Source: Branchiostoma floridae (Eukaryota; Chordata; Leptocardii; Amphioxiformes; Branchiostomatidae). From it: a stretch of 64,000 nucleotides of DNA. The stretch spans positions 19,853,241 through 19,917,240 of the forward strand of contig NC_049990.1 of NCBI RefSeq assembly GCF_000003815.2, written 5' to 3'. Below the pieces are notes generated by a model. It ran no database searches, was not told where the DNA came from, and saw nothing but the letters and a program-made list of their open reading frames with translations. The position numbers and the translations under genes are program-made. Shown one piece after another: positions 55,115 through 64,000 of this stretch (within the stretch, counting starts at the first letter, position 1; each line of letters begins with the position of its first letter).

Positions 55115-56323
55115 CTAGGTCGCGCCGCCGGAGCCATGTTCAGGTGGGGGTGGGGCGTTCCTCAGCTGCTTCCGTGAGGGTTCGGACGCCACGGCTGGCG
55201 GGCTGTCTCGAGGTCGCTTCTGGCTAGCAGGTTGCTTCTTCTTCTTCTGCGATGTCTTTCTTGAGTTCTCTGTCGCACTGGCTCTCGCTTTACGCAGAAA
55301 GCGATCAAGCGGGCCCCGGGTTTGTTTGGACTGTTCCGAGGCGGCACTTCCGCATTCCTCACCCCAGCTGGGATCAGACTCTGTTGCCACGGCAACGTTT
55401 GCGGAAGTGTTCGTTGACACCGTGTCGTCCTCTTCCGTAGGGCTGGACATGTTCTCTCTTGAGACATACTTTGTGAAGAACTGGTCGATTACCCGTTCCG
55501 GAGAGGGTGACAGTGTGGTTTCAGTGTCAACTGTGGGAGCAGGTTCTTGCTGAGCTTCGGTGTCACTCAATATGTGGAGGCAGGCGGGATCACCTCTCTT
55601 GTGATCGTGCAGACCACAGTCGAAACACCTCTGTGGCTCAGGGCAGTTAGACATCGTGTGTCCGTTCTCTTTACAGTTCTTACATATCGTCGACTGTCTC
55701 CTTTCGGCATCTCTCTGTTCTTTATGATACACCTTAGCTCTGAACGGTCCCATAGCAAGGACGGGTGGTAGCGGCTGGTTGGGGATTTCTATGTGGAAGA
55801 ACCTTCTACCCGTCTTCCACCTAGTCAGCCGTTTGTTTTCATCACGATCTCTCTCATCGATGATGTTGCTATGGAACTTACAGCCAAGGTTTACGAAGCA
55901 CTCCTTGATCTCGTTGTTACTGAAGGACAAGGGGATCTCACTTACGTAAACTCTGGTGGTAGGTATGTCCGCTGTTCCTTTGACGACAAAAGGATTCTCG
56001 CTGTAGGGTTGAAAGTGTCGGTTACGCAGGGTGACTCCGTGCAGCAGGATGGTTACACGGGCGCTCTCCGTCAGGGGGTAGATCCGCCATAGGCCCCTGA
56101 TCCTTTGTGCACCATCTACGGAGTTATAACCGGCGACCTTTTCCAACGCACCACATATTTCCCTTGTCGTGAAGGCCCGATCTTCCTCTCCCACAATTTC
56201 TCTGTTCTTCAGGAACACTGGCATAACAGAGCGACGCTGTGACTCTGGTCTCACGGGCGGTAACGTTTGGTCGTTCCTGACCCGACACCAAGCGTTGTCA
56301 ACAGACGCCATTCCTGTCGCCAT
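55115..56323 (-). CDS. LINE ORF1: RNA-binding protein with zinc knuckles
   Basis: 402 aa. The middle region resembles an RRM-like fold (TRVYVSEIPLSFSNNEIKEC), followed by two CCHC-type knuckles (CKNCKENGHTMSNC, CFDCGLHDHKRGDPAC) and a Ser/Pro/Lys-rich tail with KKKKQ. Typical of Tx1-type ORF1 nucleic-acid chaperones. ATG at 56323; the 5' UTR runs to about 56939. Confidence 0.88.
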   Translation of the reverse strand: MATGMASVDNAWCRVRNDQTLPPVRPESQRRSVMPVFLKNREIVGEEDRAFTTREICGALEKVAGYNSVDGAQRIRGLWRIYPLTESARVTILLHGVTLRNRHFQPYSENPFVVKGTADIPTTRVYVSEIPLSFSNNEIKECFVNLGCKFHSNIIDERDRDENKRLTRWKTGRRFFHIEIPNQPLPPVLAMGPFRAKVYHKEQRDAERRQSTICKNCKENGHTMSNCPEPQRCFDCGLHDHKRGDPACLHILSDTEAQQEPAPTVDTETTLSPSPERVIDQFFTKYVSRENMSSPTEEDDTVSTNTSANVAVATESDPSWGEECGSAASEQSKQTRGPLDRFLRKARASATENSRKTSQKKKKQPASQKRPRDSPPAVASEPSRKQLRNAPPPPEHGSGGAT

Positions 56324-56939
56324 GTTGGTTTCTTCTTCAAAGTTACTTGGGGATAAGTTGCTTTATTGATTGATCTTTTCTCTCAATCTGACCGGTATGC
56401 CGTGTTTGTCAGGCTTCGGTCGTTGTTTCAGCAATAAAGTACGATGTAAATACAGATGAAAATACAGTCAGGAGAACGTATGACCTGTCTCTATTGTTCT
56501 CGGCCCCAGTGACGCCGGCGTTAGTTGTCTGCACCGAGTTTGGGGTTCGTAATTCCTCGCCGGTCCACAGGAAACACTGCTCAGGAAACGCTGGAAACGC
56601 TGATCAGGATACCGTGGAGTCAGGAGTCAGGTCTCGATCGTTGTTACGTCCTTCCTTCCTTCCTACCTCCTTCCTCGGCGTTGTGTTGGTGACTTGGACG
56701 GGGCTCCGCCTCGGGACTACCGCCGCTGTATGGGCTCGACTCGCCGGTATGACCACACGGGGACAAGAAATGAGAATAAACAGAGAGTTACCATTGTTCG
56801 ATGCTGTCTAGGCTTTCTATTTGACCTGGTGTAAAAAAGCTGCCCACTTTTCAAATGTCCCTAGGGGCATTCACTTATACCTAAATGATGTAGTCAATAA
56901 GGTAAGTCCTTTCGAAGAAAACAGGGTAAAGTCTACTGT
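56324..56939 (-). other. 5' UTR/promoter region of the LINE
   Basis: GC-richer than its surroundings up to about 56780 and without an ORF. The boundary at 56939 rests on the target duplication only. Confidence 0.5.
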
Positions 56940-56940
56940 T

Positions 56941-56970
56941 GTAACAAACGTTACAGGTAACGTTTGTTAC
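56941..56970. repeat. perfect 14-bp palindrome, LINE target
   Basis: GTAACAAACGTTAC, AG, GTAACGTTTGTTAC. The same 14-mer also occurs at 50656-50669, and its truncated copy TGTAACAAACG abuts the LINE tail. Confidence 0.85.
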
Positions 56971-59900
56971 ATGCCCTGTAATGCATTACCAATGGGACCG
57001 AAAATAATAAGTTGCCATCTTTTGGCTATGGTTAAAAGAGGAATTTTCCCAAACAACCAACTAGTTTTCAGTGAAAATAAAGCCGATTTATTTTTCGACC
57101 AAAAAAATGCCATTTTCGACATTTCAATGAGAACGAGTGCCAGGTGTCCTGGATTTAAGTGTTGAAACAAACGAGCGCCTACAGGCAAACGACAAAAAAA
57201 AAAACATTTTTCGCGGTGCTTTTAAGTTTGCGAATTGCGGGGACATATACTCTCTGAGGACGATTACTGAAAGCAAGCATTCCTGACGAATACTCACAGC
57301 TGTCCTGAAGAAGTCTTCGACTTTATTGTCAAGGAATGCTGCGCTAGGTGCGTTTCATACAAGGCTTCGATGGTCTGGATTTGCCCCTCTTCGAAACCGA
57401 ACGTTCTCAGTTTACCTACTTTACTATGGCGTTCCAGAACACCAGATGTCAATAAACTAACAACAATAACATCACAATAGGCTGTTCCATGTAACAACAG
57501 GTTTGTTGTTGTTTACCAGTGACAATCCGTCGGTGAAAGCAAGACGCGTTTTCTTTTTCTGCGAAGTCACAGACCAGAATAAGTGTCTCTTGTGAAAACT
57601 TAAGCGATATTTTGGTTGAGAGTTGTCCGCGAAGACTTTGAGTTTCACTGAGAAACATTGGTATTTCGCTTTATCGATCAAGCCGAGAGAGTCTTGAACT
57701 AAACCTTTGTGTATCGAAGCACCGTTAGCGCAAAGATGCAAACCGCCAGAGCGGCGCTAGGCGTCGCCTTGCGGGTCTGTCCCAGAACTGCAGTATCCAC
57801 TTTCACTAGACCAGCCGCAGGCAAGGAATAATAAATGTCATCTGTGTTATATCTAAGTTTAGTTATTCCGATCCTAACAGATACAGGTTAGAAAATTTTA
57901 ATAAAGTAAAGCTATATTTTAAACATCACATTGTAATCATGCAGATGTATTAGTATATTGTACAATGACAAGTAGATTAATAATCTGAACGAAGAAGTTC
58001 AACTTACTACAATATTTACTACACACCCTAGATGACATAAACTGTTTAAAAAAAATACCCCTAACAAGATAGGGTAGGTAGGTTTTTGTTAAGGCCGCGA
58101 AGTCGTGTTACTGGGAACACAGCATTTTTCCATAGGTTTTAGAATTTCATTTATTCTCCTATAGGAGGAGTGATCATAAGCAGATCGATCTATGTATCGC
58201 TTTCTTTTTAACAATGACAATGAAGTCTACTGCATATGCTTGCCCTTTTGGGCTAAATGCAGTAAGTTTGATACAAAGTAAGTAGAGTGTAGAAAAGCTA
58301 TACACATACTATAGTTTTCATACTTCTCTCTTCTCAAAATATGTGTAGACGAACTTACAGAGATTTTTCCAATACATCGTAGTTAGACTAAGACATAAGG
58401 TGTGCATGTTTCCGATCTACATGTGTAGCAGTAACAAATGTTTTACACATATCTTTGTACTGTGAACACTCTAGGACAAAGATGACACTGTCTCAATCGT
58501 TCCGATCAATTGTGCCCATGTATCAATCATTCCGATCAATTTTGCCCATGTATCAATTGTTCCGATCGATTTTGTCTATGTCTCTTCTGCCATTGATTTC
58601 TTGTTCATTAGAACAAGCTGGAACCAAAAACCACAACTGTAGGTCGCCAAGTATTTACACAATGTTAGAGCTGATGTGGGTGCTGAAAAAAGGATAGCTG
58701 GAACCAATGCCACATTTACGTTAAATCTCTCATTTTCATTTCTTTTCGACGAATTCTGTTTCATTTTGTCACCCAGGTATGGTACTAGTGCACACCGCAC
58801 CCTAGCGGTTCCCAGCAGAACTGCCTCCGTCCGGACATGCCGTACAAGACCGGCCATGTGAACTGGAGCGGTCTGGACCTGGGGCTCTTCATCGGTCCGG
58901 GCGTCCTTGTCACTGCCGGGCTGTATGAGGTGAGGATTTTTCATCAAATTAAAAACTAAAGTCATTGTTGCTAACTGACCAAAATTTTGCCCGTTCTAGA
59001 ACGGCGTTGGCGCGATGCTGTCTTGAAACCTTTGTGGCCTGCATGGGTCATAATGAGTCGATCATATGGGTGGCATCACCTGAGAACCCGAAAACTGGTG
59101 CGAACGTTTAAAGAAGTTTGATAGGAAAAAAATGCCTTCATTGTGAAATCTAAGAGGTCGGAAAGGTTAAACTAATGACCAAAAAAAAAGATAGCTTACA
59201 ATACTTCGGAATTGACTTTGGCATTCTATCAAATCAGTATCAATTTTGCAATATATTTTTGCAATATACGGCAAATATTTGCCCGATTATTAGCTGCTTT
59301 GTGGGATTTGCAGTATGATCGACCCTTTTTCTCTGGAAACTGATGAAAATTAATGCGTCCACGGATGTCATTGTAATGCAATCAACATCGCCTAACTGTT
59401 GTATCTTGCCGTTCTTGTCCAAACGTCAAAATTTGTTTAAAAGTTAACGTAAAGATAGTAATAGCTTCACTTCACGCCTTTCGTTCACCATCTAACACCT
59501 TTGTTTGCTATATTTATCAGCACAAAAGAGCCCAGGCCACACACAACCTTCCGAAGTACCACCTGTCCAATTTGTTCAGTACGTCCCGTCAGTCAACAGT
59601 CAGTACACGGGCCTGAACCTGGTACCGCTGGCGCCGCAGACCCCGGCCGGGGTGCTGTGCAGGAGCGCCGCCTTTCCTCTCGGTATGAAAGACAGGGCAG
59701 ACAGGAAAGTAGCCGGGAGCGAGGCTAGTAGAGGTGACAAGAAAGACCAGCGAGTCTTCGCCAAGTTTGGTAGGCCTGCTAAAATAAAGGAGGAGACTAT
59801 TTCCACCGAGGAGGACAACAAGTGGCCACGGGATGTCTCGGACGAGACGCCGACGGCTGTCGGTCTCGTGAAGATGCGCGACAAGGCGCTGTCCACTACA

Positions 59901-60120
59901 GAAGACGTCCGTACAGCTATTCCACCGAGAGCAAGAAGACGTCTGAAGACGTAGTAGATGGAAAGGATAACAAGGAGGTGTTGGAAGATGCCGTAAACAA
60001 GAGAGGTGAGCAGTCAAGTGTTAGTGAGGCCATAACAAAATCTTACTTTTCGAGTTAGACGATGACTTCCATTCTGGACAACTTTGAGGAAAGAACAAAC
60101 TTTTGAGAATCCCAATCTGG

Positions 60121-60335
60121 GGATGTCTGTGTGGCGCAACGGTTAAAGTGTTGGAATCAGAATCAGTAGGTACCGAGTTCGATGTTCGCCATGCCCCTGC
60201 CCCCATGACGGTGGAGTGACGCCCACCTAGCCTCACGGCTAATCTGTTTAAATGTGCCAAAAAACACCTACGGATTTGGTGATGCCAGTGTGACAACATC
60301 TGCACACTTGCCACTAAGACCTGTGATTTTTAATC
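60121..60335 (+). mobile_element. tRNA-derived SINE
   Basis: GTGGCGCAACGGTTAAAG (A-box-like) followed about 30 nt later by CCGAGTTCGATGT (B-box-like), then a non-tRNA body. The anticodon-arm folding and 3' end are poor, so not a functional tRNA. Lies in an X3 intron; absent from X1 and X2. Confidence 0.6.
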
Positions 60336-60400
60336 TAGGAGTATAACGTTATATGACAATATAGCGTGCAGAGTCGAGATTTGTTTATTGATAAGTTCCG

Positions 60401-60835
60401 AATGAAGAAGACAACGTTTGTCAGTCTTTCTCCGTCTGTCTGTATGTCTAGGTAACGAAACTTGTAGTGTTGTGGAATGAAGAAGACAACGTTGTCTGCC
60501 TGTCTGTTTGTCAGTCTTTCTCCGTCTGTCTGTATGTCTAAGTAACGAAACTTGTAGTGTTGTGGAATGAAGAAGACAACGTTGTCTGTCTGTCTGTTTG
60601 TCAGTCTTTCTTTATCTGTCTGTATGTCTAAGTAACGAAACTTGTAGTGTTGTGGAATGAAGAAGACAACGTTGTCTGCCTGTCTGTTTGTCAGTCTTTC
60701 TCCGTCTGTCTGTATGTCTAAGTAACGAAACTTGTAGTGTTGTGGAATGAAGAAGACAACGTTGTCTGTCTGTCTGTTTGTCAGTCTTTCTCTATCTGCC
60801 TGTACGTCTAAGTGACGAAACTTGTAGTGTTGGCT
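60401..60835. repeat. 90-bp minisatellite in an X3 intron
   Basis: About 4.8 units (AATGAAGAAGACAACG at 60401, 60476, 60566, 60656, 60746), each with a (CTGT)n pyrimidine tract. It expands a TCTG-rich stretch seen once in X1 (23090-23157), near the exon 4 acceptor. Confidence 0.88.
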
Positions 60836-61451
60836 GTTTTCTTTGCTCTTTGACTTGTCTTTAGCTTGTTTTGCCTTTTTGTCTAGGCACAGCACAGTGC
60901 CCGCCCAACACAGCGGAAAGGACAGACCACAACAATGCAGCCGTGTCGTCTGAAAATGACGTCACTGAGTGTGATGATGACCAGGAGCTGGTCAAAGAGC
61001 TGAAGATGTCTAACTCTGACATCAGCGACCAGAAGTCACCTTACGCGTGTCCTCTTGGAGGGGGCCAAGTCTCCGAGGGGAACGCCGGGAAGGACCACGG
61101 CGTCTGTGGGGATGACATCACCTCCGACGTCACCTCTGACGTCATGAACACCTGCAGTCGGACAAATCTCTCAGTGACGGAGAAAACGCGGGAAATGACG
61201 TCATGAACACCTGCAGTCTGCTAGATCCCGCTGACGAAGAAAACGCGGGAAATGACGTCATCAGCAGGTGGGGAGACACAAGTCCTCGGCTCGCTGACTT
61301 TACAGAGGCAGAAGCCATCACAGTCACGGCATGTCCCGTTCGGCACGAGCTTAGCGCTGCTACACGAGAGGTGATCGGATCCACGCCACACGTCACAGAC
61401 AAGACGGACACTGAGATCAGCTCGGAACAGTTCCTGTCCGAGGGAGATTTG

Positions 61452-62611
61452 TAAGTCTATGTTTATTTTATTGCAATGTTAAATAGAAAAGCATATGAGA
61501 GTAGTAAACTTTAAATCTTGTTTTCTAAATGTTTCTGCAAGTATGCTGATATTTCTCACTATTTGAAGAAGCACACCCTCTGTATTTTTATGCCTTTGAT
61601 TTGTGATGATTATAACTTCGATGAGAGTAAACTTGGCTTTGTTCCCCTTCTTTCCGCCCGTTAAAGGAATTAATATCACCCACCGTTTTGGTAAATTCAA
61701 CAGTTACTAGTTCTAGAAGAACCCTTATGGGGGCACACCCCAGTTTATTTGGGGTTTTAATTGGTGGCGGCATACCCTAAAGTCTAGCGACCAGCTCTAA
61801 CAGGGAATTATCCTGAAGCAAAATAACTGTATATATGGTGAAAGGATATTCCTTTAGCTACAAGATCAACTGAGTTTCGATCCTTCAACTTCTCTAATTT
61901 CTAAAAATTAGAGGGACAAAACATTATTTTCATGTAAAAAGTAATGCAAAAAATCGGGCATTTTGGCATTGAAAGAAAAACATGCAGACGATTTTTCCGG
62001 CAAACACGACTGATACTGCCAGAAAGAGGAAAACCTGAAAACTAATCCAGCCAATTATAAAAAAAATTCTTTTACTACAGTTTTTTTTTAATCATCCACG
62101 GCGCGCGGCAGTACAACTTGGCTTCACACAGAGCTCCAGAGGTCAATCTAGATCACGGGCCTCTTTACATTCAGGCGTAGGGATAACGCGGAAGCAACGC
62201 GCGGACGAAAACACAATTTGCACCAAAAAACACCTTTTCCTACGCTTTTCAGCCATGTAACCGTTTAATGTCATTTCGCAGGACATGAGAAATGTCAACT
62301 CAAACATGGGCCCTCGAAAGCCTTTCGTCAATTTTTGGTCGTGGACTACCACGCCGGTCGCGGAAGAACTGGGGTGTGCACCGTTATAAATACTGTGTAC
62401 AGAGTGGCAGATTTATCAAATAATGTTTAGACCTTAGAACCAATCATTTTGTCAACAGTACGTCAAACTCACATATCAATTTACTCATGTGTATCTGCTA
62501 GTTCATTTATATCCACAATTTTTTTTCTATGTATGTTAAGTTGTGGTAGGCCTTGCAGAATTCGCTGTACTTTTGTCGTGTCAATATAAAAGATTGTATT
62601 GTAACTTTCAG
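61452..62611. other. last X3 intron
   Basis: No ORF. Partly homologous to the corresponding introns of X1 and X2 at both ends; the middle (about 61640-62390) is unique and may be another insertion, without recognisable ends. Confidence 0.45.
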
Positions 62612-62699
62612 GTGGTGATGACGACGTGGAGTCATACTTCCCTGGACACGGGTGCAGGAACTGTATCTAGTCTGGGAACGAGAACTGGGTCTAAGATGT

Positions 62700-63960
62700 T
62701 CTAAAATTTTTGACATGCCAAATAAGCAAATCCAGATACTAAATTATTTTCAGTCTAGTCAGTGTTCTACACAACTATTCAAGAAAACAGAAACAAGACC
62801 ATATATCTTCTACCATTTATTATAACATGGAATAAAAGCATCGCTTGGTCATAATACAAATAATTTATTGATTCTGATAATGAACTCTTTTAATACACTT
62901 CAAAATTAAATCATATGTACACTATATACATAAGACATTCCTGTTGCTCAATCGTAATGAGATATCATTTGCCTCATAAACATAACCAACATATGATAGT
63001 GCAATGTGTCTGTCAGCCTATGCACTTTATAACATTTCAAAATGAAAATACAGACGTCACCATGCCATATTCTTTTGTTGCAACTTCAATATCATATACT
63101 TCAAAATTTATATGATGACGCTATTGCAAATTCTTGCTAATTTCAGGGAACATGGAAGGGAAATACAAATAGTGCAATGCAATGCATCATGTGTCTGCTC
63201 TAATCGAAAAGTTAACTCTATATTCTGATTTATTGGGTTCAATGTCCTTTTCTGAGACAGTGGATGACAACGGGTCTCGATGTTATAACGCTAGGAGAGC
63301 TTATTATAAAGATTTTAAGAGCTCCTCTTTTTGTAATCTTATAAGAAAAGGAATTGTAATAAAATGTGCTTTATCTTCCACCATGTTTGACGTGCAGTAT
63401 TTTCTTGCGCACGCAAGTAACTTCTTGATAAGATAATAATACAAAGGTAATTCTTACTACTAGTATACGGAGTCTGTTTAGTAATATAGATTATATAGAA
63501 TACAGAAACAGACATAAAACGACTTTTACAAAACCATGCATGCATTTTGCAAAATAAGTGTGAACTCGGCCCAAGCTTCTCAGTGATCGAAAAGAGGCCA
63601 ACGAGACAGCCCGCTGCTAGACTAGGACATGAAGCGATTAGATACGATGATGACAGAAACAGACAAAGGAAATTGACAAGAGGACAACTACATAATGTCC
63701 GGCGTTTGGAATTCATTGTCGACACGTCACAAAGTTTCATTGTTGCAAGAACGCTTAATTTGGTGTTCAGTAGATAGGATGTCATCAGACATGTTTATCA
63801 TTCACAATCAGTAAAAAATAATTTGAGAACAACTTGTGTCACCCTTGACAAGGCATGCATATTTCAAACTGAAATCAGTACAATGCTGTTTATAATTATA
63901 CAACCTATGGGACTGATGTGATGTTGTGATTCATAAATCCCGGAACAAGTTTGTTTCTAA
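62700..63960. other. 3' flank of X3 and start of a fourth unit
   Basis: No gene. From 63740 the sequence follows 40460-40720, the downstream region of gene C (CAGTAGATAGGATGTCATCA, CTTGTGTCACCCTTGACAAG). Confidence 0.6.
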
Positions 63961-64000
63961 TTAAACAACAAATTGTCGTACTTTGTGATAATCTTCTTCA
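63961..64000 (-). pseudogene. 3' edge of a fourth TPR gene copy (partial)
   Basis: ACAACAAATTGTCGTACTTT...GATAATCTTCTTCA matches the C-terminal remnant of gene C's TPR region (40681-40720). A further paralogue probably continues on the minus strand past the window end; whether it is intact cannot be seen. Confidence 0.5.

Larger units (their letters stand above)
50846..56939 (-). mobile_element. full-length Tx1/L1-like LINE
   Basis: 6.1 kb with a 24-nt oligo(A) tail (T run at 50846-50869), two intact ORFs and an 11-bp or longer target duplication TGTAACAAACG at 50835-50845 and 56940-56950. Intact ORFs, intact tail and identical duplications indicate a recent, perhaps mobile, copy. Confidence 0.88.
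50272..57137. mobile_element. TIR-bearing DNA element, split by the LINE
   Basis: CTCGTTCTCATTTAAATGTC (50272 on) is inverted at 57114-57137 with one mismatch over 24 bp. Units 1 and 2 lack this DNA at the matching point (before the CAGGCAGACGACAAAAA block), so it is an insertion. Without the LINE the element would be about 780 bp and contains a palindrome GTAACAAACGTTAC-AG-GTAACGTTTGTTAC. Non-autonomous; family not recognised. Confidence 0.6.
57736..62694 (+). pseudogene. gene X3, decayed copy of X
   Basis: Exons by homology: 57736-57820 (start MQTARAALGVALRVCPRTAV, GC donor), 58777-58929 (8-nt deletion near 58792), 59521-60005 (frame change near its 5' end but then the longest open version, with DVSDETPTAVGLVKMRDKAL), 60887-61450 (frame change near 61160), and a stub 62612-62694. 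The 5' three quarters of exon 5, including the Cys/Trp domain, is deleted so that the splice acceptor now joins GGDDDVESYFPGHG. Not expected to make the full protein. Confidence 0.72.

Noticed and set aside
54985-55227. Plus-strand ORFs over the LINE
   Set aside because: Shadows of LINE ORF1/ORF2.
60125-60200. Functional tRNA gene
   Set aside because: A and B boxes are present but the cloverleaf is poor and a SINE body follows.
60335-60895. 186-aa minus-strand repetitive ORF
   Set aside because: Arises because the minisatellite unit (90 bp) is a multiple of three; intronic.

Overview
The window is animal nuclear DNA. Short GT-AG introns, long AT-rich intergenic DNA, many nested transposons, a 100-N scaffold gap and AATAAA poly(A) signals all point to a metazoan. 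The repeat texture and the expansion of kinesin-light-chain-like TPR genes suggest a marine invertebrate deuterostome such as amphioxus (Branchiostoma). That is inference; the species cannot be proved from the window alone.

Positions 1-11859 are the right-hand ~11.9 kb of a Maverick/Polinton (adintovirus-like) element that is largely intact. Plus strand: protein-primed DNA polymerase B (5' end outside the window), packaging ATPase and two virion-type ORFs. Minus strand, converging on them: adenain-like protease, major capsid protein, basic core-like protein, penton-like minor capsid protein and rve/chromodomain integrase. Two accessory genes follow: a protein with two tandem PC4 (ssDNA-binding coactivator) domains and a clear Bcl-2 homologue (BH1, BH2, C-terminal hydrophobic tail). 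The element ends inside a TPR-coding exon, so it inserted into a host gene.

Positions 11860-64000 hold a tandem segmental duplication of a divergently transcribed gene pair, in three units plus the edge of a fourth. The minus-strand partner (genes A, B, C) has a first exon of 18-aa helical repeats and a large second exon joining a nucleotidyltransferase-like domain (GS...DLE motif, GlnD/DUF294-like) to 10-14 nearly identical 44-aa TPRs. Gene C (40886-45341) has the only uninterrupted large exon. A is frameshifted and cut by the Polinton; B carries an insertion in its nucleotidyltransferase motif. The plus-strand partner (X1, X2, X3) is a five-exon gene of unknown family whose short first exon looks like a mitochondrial targeting peptide, followed by one predicted membrane segment and a long acidic region. 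X1 has one apparent 1-nt lesion; X2 and X3 are decayed.

Between the two partners of each unit lies a conserved block with an E-box, a consensus kappa-B-like site and a TGACGTGG site, four copies in all. It is a candidate shared inducible control region. The rest is repeats: a full-length Tx1/L1-like LINE (50846-56939) nested in a TIR element, a LINE 3' fragment, a tRNA-derived SINE, 443-bp direct repeats, an AC-tailed ~1 kb repeat pair ending in hairpins, a 1.1-kb inverted-repeat element, and a 90-bp minisatellite.
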